Source: CANJDH01 sp031430015 (GTDB lineage: Bacteria; Pseudomonadota; Gammaproteobacteria; Burkholderiales; JAEUOS01). Taken from it: a DNA stretch of 31,305 nucleotides. Position numbers and translations under genes: made by a program. The number at the start of each line of letters is the position of its first letter. Position 1 is the first letter of the stretch. Under the pieces are notes generated by a model that did not search any database, was not told the origin of the DNA, and worked only from the letters and a program-made list of their open reading frames with translations. The stretch lies in NCBI GenBank assembly GCA_031430015.1, contig JANPAR010000320.1, positions 1 to 31,305 on the forward strand. The letters run 5' to 3'. Below are positions 24,071-31,206 of this stretch, one piece after another.

Positions 24071-24741
24071 CAGCGTAACTCCGCCAAAAAGCCGGCGGTT
24101 GCTTGCGCGGCTTCCGCTTCGGCCATGCGCCGCTCGACGGCGGGCGCGTCACCGCGCGCCGCGTCGCCATTGGCATCCGGCAGCAGCGCGCCGCGCAAGT
24201 CGTCTTCCGCGTAGACCACGAGATTGACGGCGCAGTTGGCGTGCTCGAATGACAGCACCGGCACCTTGCGCGCGACGGCGCGGTTGAAATGCGGCCATTC
24301 GCTGGTGTTGTAGGCAATTTCTTCGTCGATCAGCAACACCTCGACCATCTTGGTCGATTCGGCAAACAGATCGAGGGTGATCGCAGCATCCGGGCCGGCA
24401 GTGCCTTTCCACACCGCGCCGGTGAGGCAAGGGTGATAGCGCGCGAAGCCCTGCATCAGGTCGAGCGCGATCTCGCGCAGAGCGGCGACGCGCGCGTGCT
24501 GCTCGTCGTTCTGGAATAGCGTCTGGTAGGCGCGCAGTTCCGCCTCGATCTCGTCGTTCGACGGCAGCGCGTCTGAGGCGGCGAATCCGAGTTGCCGCGC
24601 CGCCTTGCGTTTGGCGGCACCGAATTCGGCGATACCGTCTTCGGCCATCAAGCGCGCCGCCTGCGCAGCAATCGCGCGGCGCGAATGCTCGGCATGCTTC
24701 TCGTGTTTGGTGTTGCCCCGTTTGTTGCCTTGTTTGCCCAT
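24070..24741 (-). CDS. Conserved hypothetical protein, basic N-terminus
   Basis: A 223-residue soluble protein I cannot assign to a named family. The first 21 residues are Lys/His/Arg-rich (MGKQGNKRGNTKHEKHAEHSR). A helical region follows, with NDEIEAELRAYQTLFQNDEQ, and then CLTGAVWKGTAGPDAAITLDLFAESTKMVEVLLIDEEI (split here at 105-142), which in layout recalls a nucleotidyltransferase core but lacks a clean GS...DxD motif. The C-terminus is Ala/Glu-rich. It reads away from mpl and is coupled by TGATG to the TlpA-like gene. Similar proteins occur next to mpl in Burkholderiales to my recollection; no function is known to me. Confidence 0.7.
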   Translation of the reverse strand: MGKQGNKRGNTKHEKHAEHSRRAIAAQAARLMAEDGIAEFGAAKRKAARQLGFAASDALPSNDEIEAELRAYQTLFQNDEQHARVAALREIALDLMQGFARYHPCLTGAVWKGTAGPDAAITLDLFAESTKMVEVLLIDEEIAYNTSEWPHFNRAVARKVPVLSFEHANCAVNLVVYAEDDLRGALLPDANGDAARGDAPAVERRMAEAEAAQATAGFLAELR

Positions 24742-24798
24742 GCGGGAATTGTACCGAGCGCTGTCGCAACTACCGCACGCTGCCGCAACCCTCGCCGC

Positions 24799-24804
24799 TA
24801 CAAT
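24799..24804 (+). promoter_or_regulatory. Possible -10 box for mpl
   Basis: TACAAT stands 43 bases before the mpl ATG in the 106-base divergent spacer, a good -10 match but with no convincing -35 hexamer at the right distance. Confidence 0.35.
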
Positions 24805-24847
24805 CGCTGCGTCATTTCACGCATTGCGCGACCGGCAATCACCCCGT

Positions 24848-26299
24848 ATGCACATTCACATCCTCGGTATTTGTGGCACCTTCATGGGCGGCATTGCCGC
24901 CATCGCGCGCGCGGCAGGCCATCGCGTCACCGGCTGTGATGCCAATGTCTATCCGCCGATGAGCACGCAGTTGCAGGCGCTGGGGATCGAATTGATCGAA
25001 GGTTTCGCGCCTGGTCAACGTGCGCTCAAGCCCGATCTGTTCGTGATCGGCAATGTGGTCTCACGCGGCAACCCCCTGATGGAAGCCATTCTCGACGCGG
25101 GTGACGCTTATATCTCCGGGCCGCAATGGGTGGGTGAAAACCTGCTGCGCGGGCATCACGTGCTCGCGGTAGCCGGCACGCACGGCAAGACCACGACGAG
25201 CGCGATGCTGGCGTGGATTCTGGAATCTGCGGGGCGTGCGCCGGGCTTCCTGATCGGTGGCGTGCCGGAAAACTTCGGCATCTCCGCGCGTGCGGCCGGC
25301 GTGCTACCCGCAAAAGGCGGAGCGGCAGCAGCGGAAGGCGCGACGACACCAGCGGAAGGCAAAGCGAAAGCAGCGCCGCTGTTTGTCATTGAAGCCGATG
25401 AATATGACACGGCTTTTTTCGACAAGCGCAGCAAGTTCGTTCACTACCGACCGCGCACCGCCATCCTCAACAATCTGGAGTTTGATCATGCCGACATCTT
25501 TGCCGACATCGGTGCCATCGAGACCCAGTTCCATCACCTGGTGCGCACCGTGCCGGGCCAAGGCTGCATCATCGCCAACGGGCGCGAAGAGAGCATCGCA
25601 CGCGTGCTCGCACGCGGGCTGTGGAGCCGGCTGGAAAAATTCGGCGCGCTGCACAACACGTCCGAAGGGTGGTGTGCCGGCGCGCCCGACGAGGCCGGGG
25701 CTTTTGACGTATTCCACGACGGGCAGATCGCAGGCCAGGTGCAGTGGGACCTGCTCGGCGAACACAACCGGCTCAATGCGCTCGCCGCCATCGCCGCCGC
25801 CGCTCATGCCAGCGTCGCCCCCGCTGACGCCATCACTGCACTGGCAACATTTAAAAGCGTCAAGCGGCGCATGGAAGTGCGCGGCATGGTCAATGGCGTC
25901 ACGGTCTACGACGATTTTGCGCATCACCCCACTGCGATCACCACCACCATCGCCGGCCTGCGCCACAAGGTGGGCGCGCAGCGCATCCTCGCCGTGCTCG
26001 AACCGCGCTCCAACACCATGAAGCTCGGCGCAATGAAAGCGCAACTGCCCGCCAGTCTCATGGAAGCCGATCTGGTGTTCGGCTACGGTGCCAAGACCGG
26101 CAAAGACGCACTAGGCTGGGATTTGGGCGCCGCCCTGCACGCCTTGGGCGGCAAGGCGCGCGCATTCGATGCCCTGGAACCCTTGGTACAAGCCATTCTT
26201 CTGGCCGCACGCGCGGGCGACCATGTGCTGGTGATGAGCAACGGCGGCTTTGGCGGAGTCCACCAAAAGCTGCTCGACGGCTTCGCCAACGCGCGCTGA
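24848..26299 (+). CDS. mpl: UDP-N-acetylmuramate:L-alanyl-gamma-D-glutamyl-meso-diaminopimelate ligase
   Basis: A 483-residue Mur-ligase-family enzyme that reattaches recycled murein tripeptide to UDP-MurNAc. It begins MHIHILGICGTFMGGIAAIAR, the expected UDP-binding N-terminus; the open frame further upstream lies in the spacer and divergent gene and is not kept. ATP loop AGTHGKTTTSAM is at 109-120; EADEYDTAFFDKRSKFVHYRPR and NNLEFDHADIFAD follow, and YDDFAHHPTAI marks the third domain. Relative to E. coli Mpl (457 aa) there is an Ala/Lys/Gly-rich insert at about 150-176. It overlaps yqiA by TGATG. Confidence 0.95.
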   Translation: MHIHILGICGTFMGGIAAIARAAGHRVTGCDANVYPPMSTQLQALGIELIEGFAPGQRALKPDLFVIGNVVSRGNPLMEAILDAGDAYISGPQWVGENLLRGHHVLAVAGTHGKTTTSAMLAWILESAGRAPGFLIGGVPENFGISARAAGVLPAKGGAAAAEGATTPAEGKAKAAPLFVIEADEYDTAFFDKRSKFVHYRPRTAILNNLEFDHADIFADIGAIETQFHHLVRTVPGQGCIIANGREESIARVLARGLWSRLEKFGALHNTSEGWCAGAPDEAGAFDVFHDGQIAGQVQWDLLGEHNRLNALAAIAAAAHASVAPADAITALATFKSVKRRMEVRGMVNGVTVYDDFAHHPTAITTTIAGLRHKVGAQRILAVLEPRSNTMKLGAMKAQLPASLMEADLVFGYGAKTGKDALGWDLGAALHALGGKARAFDALEPLVQAILLAARAGDHVLVMSNGGFGGVHQKLLDGFANAR

Positions 26300-26895
26300 T
26301 GCTGCTCTACCTGCACGGCTTTCGCTCGTCGCCACAGTCGTTCAAGGCGCGCCTGCTCGGTGAACGCATGGCCGCGCTGGGCCGCGCGCATGAATACCAA
26401 TGCCCGCAACTGCCGCCCAGCCCGGCAGCGGCCATGGCACTCGCGCGCAAGCTTGCCCGCCAGCTCGCTCCCCGGTTTGCGCCCAACAGCGCGCCAGACC
26501 AACTGACGGTCATCGGCAGCTCACTCGGCGGCTACTACGCCACCGCCCTCGCGGAAGAAACCGGCTGCCTTGCGGTGCTGCTCAACCCGGCCTTGCGCGC
26601 GTTCGAGAAACTCGCCTCACACGTCGGCCCGCAGACCGCGTATCACGACGGCGGCGCTGCGTTTGAATTCACGCCAGCCTATCTCGACGAGTTGCGCGCT
26701 CTGCATGTCCCCGCGATCACCCGGCCCGAGCGCTACTTCCTGATCGCCGCCACCGGAGACGAACTGCTCGACTGGCGCGAAATGGCGGCTGCGTTTCCTG
26801 GCGCGCGGCAGAAGATCATTGAAGGCAGCGATCATGCCTTGTCGGACTTTTCCCAATTTGCCGATGAAGTGCTCGATTTTGCCGAATGTAAATAG
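26299..26895 (+). CDS. yqiA: YqiA-type esterase (UPF0227 alpha/beta hydrolase)
   Basis: A 198-residue esterase. It begins MLLYLHGFRSSPQSFKA, the family signature with the HGF oxyanion element. The nucleophile is Ser75 in IGSSLGGYYA; NPALRAFEKL follows, an acid is likely in AATGDELLDW, and the His in EGSDHALSDF. E. coli YqiA hydrolyses short acyl esters and its physiological role is unclear. The ATG overlaps the mpl stop by one base (TGATG), so it is the second gene of a two-gene operon closed by a hairpin overlapping its own stop codon. Confidence 0.9.
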   Translation: MLLYLHGFRSSPQSFKARLLGERMAALGRAHEYQCPQLPPSPAAAMALARKLARQLAPRFAPNSAPDQLTVIGSSLGGYYATALAEETGCLAVLLNPALRAFEKLASHVGPQTAYHDGGAAFEFTPAYLDELRALHVPAITRPERYFLIAATGDELLDWREMAAAFPGARQKIIEGSDHALSDFSQFADEVLDFAECK

Positions 26896-26931
26896 CTCAC
26901 AATTTTGGTGTGAACGATTTACATCCTTTTT
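26886..26931 (+). terminator. Rho-independent-like terminator of mpl-yqiA
   Basis: Outer arms ATGTAAAT (26886-26893) and ATTTACAT (26917-26924) pair perfectly; inside are a 3x3 internal loop, inner arms TCACA/TGTGA and a 7-base loop. CC and five T residues follow (26925-26931). The stem is A+T-rich for a terminator, but hairpin plus T-run directly after the last gene is the right arrangement. The left arm includes the final codons of yqiA. Confidence 0.6.
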
Positions 26932-26942
26932 GACGTGAGCGT

Positions 26943-26982
26943 GGTTAGCGTGACGGCAGCACCGCGTCGCGTTACGTTAACC
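26943..26982. other. 13-bp inverted repeat just before the first accessory gene
   Basis: GGTTAGCGTGACG (26943-26955) and CGTTACGTTAACC (26970-26982) form 13-base arms around a 14-base loop. Eleven pairs are Watson-Crick and the two mismatches become G-U pairs if the plus strand is transcribed, so a long RNA stem is expected. The AGGA ribosome site of the next gene begins at the very next base (26983). No T-run follows, so it looks like a leader structure or operator rather than a terminator. Confidence 0.7.
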
Positions 26983-26995
26983 AGGATCACTCAGA

Positions 26996-27637
26996 ATGAC
27001 CGCCGCAACCACACCATCGCCAATACCGGACTACCGCCGCCCGGCGCTCAGCGACGCCGAGCAAGCCGACATCCGCCGCGAGATCAGTGTCGCCAGCAAA
27101 ACCGGCCTCACCGCCGAAATCAACGTGCATCACTACCGCGCCCGTCTGCAAAATCTGGCGCGCCGCATCCCTGATTTTGCAAGCTACCGGAAAATGGTCG
27201 TCGACGATTTGCGCGATTCGTCTCACCACGACCGCACGACTGGCGAGCGCCGCACGCACAATCAGCAAGAGCAGTGGCGGCGCCTGTTCAAACACTGGGC
27301 GGCATGCACCGGCGAAACGCTGTTGGTGCAAATCCGCTGGCTCGGCGCCGATGGTGCCTATGAATGCAAGCTGGTGGAGCGCCCGGAGATTGACATCTGG
27401 GAGCGCTTCATCGATGCCGGCGTTGAGGCTGGCGTGCCGCTCACTGTGCTCAACGACCTCTACAAAAAATACTGCAACGCCCCGGCCAAAGCGATCCGCC
27501 CCAAGCGGCGCAAATTCACCCGCCGCGGCACCGGCCCGGCAGCACTGCCCGGCGAACCCATCGAAAAAGCCGTGAGCAGCTTCAACGAAACAAGCGGTGC
27601 GCAGCCCATCCCGCCAGACAACCCGCCCGCGCAATAA
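26996..27637 (+). CDS. Unrecognised protein, DRxTGxRxxHN family, copy 1
   Basis: A 213-residue protein of no family I know. No signal peptide or membrane helix is seen. A helical N-terminal part (18-75) leads into DRTTGERRTHN (79-89), QWRRLFKHW (93-101) and a likely sheet LVQIRWLGADGAYECKLVERPE (110-131). A basic patch RPKRRKFTRR (168-177) and a Pro/Ser-rich tail end the protein. The same core recurs in the gene at 28027. The basic patch and Arg-rich core suggest nucleic-acid contact, but that is only a guess. The start is supported by AGGA nine bases upstream. Confidence 0.75.
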   Translation: MTAATTPSPIPDYRRPALSDAEQADIRREISVASKTGLTAEINVHHYRARLQNLARRIPDFASYRKMVVDDLRDSSHHDRTTGERRTHNQQEQWRRLFKHWAACTGETLLVQIRWLGADGAYECKLVERPEIDIWERFIDAGVEAGVPLTVLNDLYKKYCNAPAKAIRPKRRKFTRRGTGPAALPGEPIEKAVSSFNETSGAQPIPPDNPPAQ

Positions 27638-27843
27638 CACAAGCAGAAAAACAAAAAGACCACAACGGACAACAAAAGCTTGCGCGCAGCGCAGGCAGCC
27701 GCTATGCTCACGCGCTCGTCACCGTCCCGCGCAATGCAGTTTCCCGCAGCGGACCGGCGACCGCGCAGTTGACCACCGTTTCAGCCCCGGTCAGCATGCC
27801 GCAGCGCAGCGAAATCGCCCCGCGCGCGCAGCCCCTTCAGCCA

Positions 27844-27861
27844 GGTGTATTGCAATACACC
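27844..27861. promoter_or_regulatory. Perfect 18-bp palindrome
   Basis: GGTGTATTGCAATACACC is identical on both strands with no central spacer. This is the geometry of a binding site for a dimeric regulator rather than an RNA hairpin. It lies 166 bases upstream of the second DRxTGxRxxHN gene. The cognate regulator is not identifiable in the window. Confidence 0.65.
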
Positions 27862-27868
27862 AAAGACA

Positions 27869-27915
27869 ACTCCTTGTTTCCTATAGGGTAGGAGTGTTGC
27901 GCAATATTTTTGCGC
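27869..27915. other. Two further hairpins after the palindrome
   Basis: ACTCCT (27869-27874) and AGGAGT (27890-27895) pair around a loop that itself contains the palindrome CCTATAGG (27880-27887). Four bases later GCGCAA (27899-27904) and TTGCGC (27910-27915) pair around TATTT. Together with the 18-bp palindrome they make a 72-base cluster of dyad symmetry. Confidence 0.6.
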
Positions 27916-28026
27916 TGTGCGTCAACTTTGGGCCTGAAATCGCCCGGCCAAACCCTCCGCGTTGCGCCGCCTCGGTGCGCACGCCGTGGGTAAGACCTGT
28001 TCGTCACGAAACGATTGCTTCCCACC

Positions 28027-28506
28027 ATGCTCTCCGACACGGATCAAAACCGCATCTTCAGCATAATGCGCCACAAAAACCACGGCATGGCGCAGATCCA
28101 GCACATGATCGCCCTGCTCAAAGAAGCCGCGCGCCTCGCGCCCGATTACCCCGCGTTCCAAACCATCTGTGCCGCCAGCCTGCGCCAAGCGTGGGACAGC
28201 GACCGCTTGACCGGCAAGCGTGAATTGCACAATCGCCGCAGGGCGTGGATGGGCTTGTTTCGGCATTTCACGCCGTTGCGCGGCATCCATTCCGACATCA
28301 GCATTCGCGCGCTTGATCGTTGCGGTGGTTATGCGTGTGAGTTGGTGGCCAGGCGCGACAGGGGACCGGTATGGCGTGAGCTGACTTTGCGTGCGCGGCA
28401 GTTTGGAATCTACGAGAATGAATTGGAAGGGCTGGCGATTCGGGCAGAGAAGCGCCAGCGATCAGGAAGCGTTGTGGGGCGTAGGCGGATTGCTGCAAAT
28501 AGTTGA
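28027..28506 (+). CDS. Unrecognised protein, DRxTGxRxxHN family, copy 2
   Basis: A 159-residue protein from the ATG at 28027 (a TTG at 28015 or ATG at 28066 are alternatives; none has a good ribosome site). Its middle matches the gene at 26996: DRLTGKRELHN (59-69), AWMGLFRHF (73-81) and an ISIRALDRCGGYACELVARR strand region (91-110), each aligned without large gaps. It lacks the Pro-rich tail of copy 1 and ends in a basic RQRSGSVVGRRR. Net charge is strongly positive. No family or function can be named. No membrane segment or signal peptide is present. Confidence 0.7.
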   Translation: MLSDTDQNRIFSIMRHKNHGMAQIQHMIALLKEAARLAPDYPAFQTICAASLRQAWDSDRLTGKRELHNRRRAWMGLFRHFTPLRGIHSDISIRALDRCGGYACELVARRDRGPVWRELTLRARQFGIYENELEGLAIRAEKRQRSGSVVGRRRIAANS

Positions 28507-28565
28507 TTTCAAAAATTTCTTTGATTGCTCTCAATAGATAGCAACGGATACACAAGGAGGATCAC

Positions 28566-28763
28566 GTGCAATTTAATTCAATAGGGCAAGAGCGATCGAC
28601 ATCGCTGCGTAGCGAATGCGGCTCGCGTGAGAGACGCATCCGCCACCTCGTAAAAGGTCAAATCGCTCCATGCCAATGGCCTGTGAGGCGCTGCCAGAGC
28701 CGTTCAGAGAGAGGTGATGGCTGGAGGGTGGCTTGTACCAACGACTGTAGGAGGATGGCATGA
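28566..28763 (+). CDS. Possible 65-residue coupled ORF
   Basis: A GTG-started frame with AGGAGG five bases upstream (28555-28560), a near-perfect ribosome site, ending in a TGA that overlaps the ATG of the following lipoprotein as ATGA. These two signals together argue that ribosomes do use this frame. The peptide is Arg- and Cys-rich (MQFNSIGQERS ... CTNDCRRMA), has no signal sequence and resembles nothing I know; its composition looks less protein-like than its neighbours. It may be a small gene, a translated leader that couples the lipoprotein gene, or the remnant of a longer one. Confidence 0.45.
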   Translation: MQFNSIGQERSTSLRSECGSRERRIRHLVKGQIAPCQWPVRRCQSRSERGDGWRVACTNDCRRMA

Positions 28764-29638
28764 AACATTTTAGACAAATCACGCGGCAGACGCTATTCGG
28801 TATCACCCTGCTGTTCGCGGGCTGCGACTTGGTAGCAGTCGGTGCCGAACCAATGGGGAAAACTCTCGAACGCGCCCTGAAGGAGATCGAGCACGATTGC
28901 CGCAGGCGCGAAGCGCCACCTTTCGGGCCGGGCTCGAGAGAGTACAAGGACACTTCATGTCTGATGTTCACGCTTAAGCCGTGGGAGCCGGGTGACACGC
29001 CCGAATCGGCATTCGCTCACTCGATCAAGCTGCCGCCGCCACACGACAAGCCTAAGGACGTTTATAAGTCCGGCATGTCAAGTGAAGAATATTTCCAGGC
29101 GCTCTGTCAGGTTGAGGCAGGGGAGTGGGTGTTTCGAAGAGTGGAGGGAGTTGAGGGTATTCGGCAGGAAAGGCCAGAATCAAAAATCAGACTCGATTAC
29201 TCCGTCGCTTTTCACATGAAGGAACCCAGCGTGGTGCCGATCGTCAATCCCAAATCAATATTTGGAAACCCGCCCGCATCTCGATATGCATATTTCGAGA
29301 GACGCTTAACTCAGGCTGAAAGGGAAAAGCAAGCGATGACGCATGAATATTTCGATTCTTCTACAACAAAATTAATTTCTCAGCCGAAGAGTAATTTTGC
29401 GTATTTGTCTAGGGGAATCAGGCGAATGCAGGATCGTCAACATGCAATCGAGGGGATTGAATACATCATCTACCAGATCGAACCATTTGAAGTGCTTGGC
29501 CTTCAACGGTATTTCACTCAGTACTACTACGACAAGACAACAAAAGATAAAAGAACGCCTTGGACAAGAAGTTGCGTAATCAAAATGCGTTACCCATCTG
29601 ACTTTCTCCGCTTCGTCTTAATCCCTTCCCAAAAATGA
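28760..29638 (+). CDS. Predicted lipoprotein, unknown family, upstream of lipase
   Basis: A 292-residue exported protein preceded by AGGAGG at good distance. The N-terminus MKHFRQITRQTLFGITLLFAGCD is a short signal peptide with lipobox-like LFAGC (Cys22). Asp at +2 would, under the Lol rule of enterobacteria, favour inner-membrane retention. The mature part is rich in charged and aromatic residues (EEYFQALCQVEAGEWVFRR, YAYFERRLTQAEREKQ, a C-terminal FTQYYYDKTTKDKRTPW strand region). I cannot name the family. Base use from about 29200 is clearly more A+T-rich than the housekeeping genes. The lipase-like gene begins 10 bases after the stop, so they form an operon; a protective or partner role is inferred only. 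Confidence 0.7.
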   Translation: MKHFRQITRQTLFGITLLFAGCDLVAVGAEPMGKTLERALKEIEHDCRRREAPPFGPGSREYKDTSCLMFTLKPWEPGDTPESAFAHSIKLPPPHDKPKDVYKSGMSSEEYFQALCQVEAGEWVFRRVEGVEGIRQERPESKIRLDYSVAFHMKEPSVVPIVNPKSIFGNPPASRYAYFERRLTQAEREKQAMTHEYFDSSTTKLISQPKSNFAYLSRGIRRMQDRQHAIEGIEYIIYQIEPFEVLGLQRYFTQYYYDKTTKDKRTPWTRSCVIKMRYPSDFLRFVLIPSQK

Positions 29639-29648
29639 GGACCATGAA

Positions 29649-31202
29649 ATGACCACTTTGACCGCAAAGCAGATTTACGATCTTTCGCTTCAACAAATTG
29701 CTGCTGAATCGTTTCTCGATTTTGCGCAAGATGCCAATTACCAAGGTGACAAGCTTGATACTGCGCTTCGTCTCGGAAGCAATAACTACGCTATTCAAAG
29801 CAACATTACCGATCCTGCGAAAGCCGCGCTTCCCGGCAAGACCCGCATGACGGATGCACAGATCGCCGACTTCACGGCGACGTACGACATCATCGCGCAC
29901 CGGCGCAACACGGCGAGCGGGTTTTCCGGCACGCTGCTGAAGAACCGGTCGACGGGCGAATACACGTTGTCGTTCCGCAGCACCGAATTTGCCGACGACA
30001 ACAAGGGCGGCGACTGGTCGCGTGACGGTGTGACCGGCGCCGATGGGGAGATGGCCGCATTTGGATTCGCCTTTGCGCAGATCGGCGATGCCGAAGCATG
30101 GTTTCGCCAACTGCGCACGCAAGGGTTGCTGCCGTCCGACAAGAACTACAACGTTACCGGCTACAGTCTGGGTGGTCACATCGCCACGGTGTTCGCCGAG
30201 GCACACAAGGACGATCCGCAATTCCAGCGCGCCTATCTGTTCAATGCGCCAGGGCGTGGCACGCTCCCCGTTGACGTCACGGTAAAGCAACTCGTGGACG
30301 ACATTTACGCGCGAATGAGTCAGGCTGGTCTTCTGCTGCAAGAAGGTGGACGCACTTATGGCTACAACGGACAGACCTCACAAGGAGATGTGTACCGAAT
30401 GTCCGCCTACATCAATGCAGGAGGTGTACAAGACGCCCTGCACGCGATCTGGCAGACCAGCGGTTTAAGCAATGTGAACCCCACACCCGGCGGCACCCAG
30501 GCGGAAAACAAGATCACACAGATCGCCGGCAAGACCGATACCGGAGATATCACGTTCACTGCCAACGGCGGGGTACATACGGCCGACATCATCAATGTAT
30601 TTATTGAGGATCAACCGCTGATCGAGGGCCTGGCCTTTGGCTGGATCGGGAAAGTGATTGGGCTAAAGAACAATGACTTCGGCAACACCCACGCCATTAC
30701 GTTGATCGCCGACAGTGCACGCGTCGGCATTCTGCTGCAGAAGCTCGACCCCAATCTCAGCAACGCCAATGTGAAAGCGATCCTTTCCGCCAGTTCAAAT
30801 CAACGCGGCATCAGCAGCCCGCCAAGTTTAGGGCAGGCGGAGAGCAATTCTCTGGAAAATGCCCTCCAACCCTTGTTGCGCCTGTTCGGTCTCGACACTC
30901 AATTTGATATTGACCCGCAGGGAAGTGGATTCGGCAATCTGGCGAACCGGAATCAGTTTTACGGCAAGATCAAACAAATCGAAAGCGCTTTTGCCGCGCT
31001 CGGCTCGAACACCACATTCTCGCTGCAACCTTTCAACGGAATCTCCGCTGCGGGAGTGGTTGGTCTTGCCAGTTTGAATGACGATACCGGAATCGCCTAT
31101 CGCTATGCGCTCAAGAATTTGAATCCCTATGCAATTGTTGCCGACACCAATCTTTATGCCCTACCAGTAGTGTCCCAACGTTTTCACGAGAGACGGTTGT
31201 AA
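29649..31202 (+). CDS. Lipase-like alpha/beta hydrolase, N-terminal part of a large Ca-binding lipase type, possibly truncated
   Basis: 517 residues with GAGGA upstream of the ATG. Opening KQIYDLSLQQIAAESFLD, then TASGFSGTLLKNRSTGEYTLSFRSTEF (89-113), GDWSRDGVTGADGEMAAFGFAF, and the nucleophile elbow VTGYSLGGHIATVF with Ser173 match class-3-type lipase domains of very large secreted proteins I recall from Proteobacteria. His348 in GNTHAITLIAD is a likely catalytic His. The family text continues to YRYALKNLNPYAI, after which relatives usually run on into repeats; here the frame ends 24 residues later. No signal peptide is present, consistent with type I secretion in relatives, but no glycine-rich calcium repeats are encoded in this frame. 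Confidence 0.75.
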   Translation: MTTLTAKQIYDLSLQQIAAESFLDFAQDANYQGDKLDTALRLGSNNYAIQSNITDPAKAALPGKTRMTDAQIADFTATYDIIAHRRNTASGFSGTLLKNRSTGEYTLSFRSTEFADDNKGGDWSRDGVTGADGEMAAFGFAFAQIGDAEAWFRQLRTQGLLPSDKNYNVTGYSLGGHIATVFAEAHKDDPQFQRAYLFNAPGRGTLPVDVTVKQLVDDIYARMSQAGLLLQEGGRTYGYNGQTSQGDVYRMSAYINAGGVQDALHAIWQTSGLSNVNPTPGGTQAENKITQIAGKTDTGDITFTANGGVHTADIINVFIEDQPLIEGLAFGWIGKVIGLKNNDFGNTHAITLIADSARVGILLQKLDPNLSNANVKAILSASSNQRGISSPPSLGQAESNSLENALQPLLRLFGLDTQFDIDPQGSGFGNLANRNQFYGKIKQIESAFAALGSNTTFSLQPFNGISAAGVVGLASLNDDTGIAYRYALKNLNPYAIVADTNLYALPVVSQRFHERRL

Positions 31203-31206
31203 GTTG

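Larger units (their letters stand above)
27638..28026. other. 389-base spacer rich in inverted repeats
   Basis: No coding sequence is supported on either strand. The first 200 bases are featureless GC-rich sequence apart from an A-rich patch after the stop at 27638-27680. Between 27844 and 27915 three inverted repeats follow one another, given as separate entries. The last 110 bases lead into the second DRxTGxRxxHN gene and contain no obvious Shine-Dalgarno. Confidence 0.7.

Noticed and set aside
26897..26913. CRP-type operator from TCACA and TGTGA
   Set aside because: The half-sites are in the reverse order and seven bases apart; CRP sites read TGTGA-N6-TCACA. The arms are better explained as the inner stem of a terminator.
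26987..27640. A 217-codon minus-strand frame opposite the first DRxTGxRxxHN gene
   Set aside because: Checked because the plus-strand gene is unfamiliar. The plus frame has a ribosome site and a paralogue at 28027; the minus frame has neither.
29580..30341. A 253-codon minus-strand frame inside the lipase-like gene
   Set aside because: The plus-strand frame shows the GYSLGG elbow and family text; the antisense product resembles nothing.
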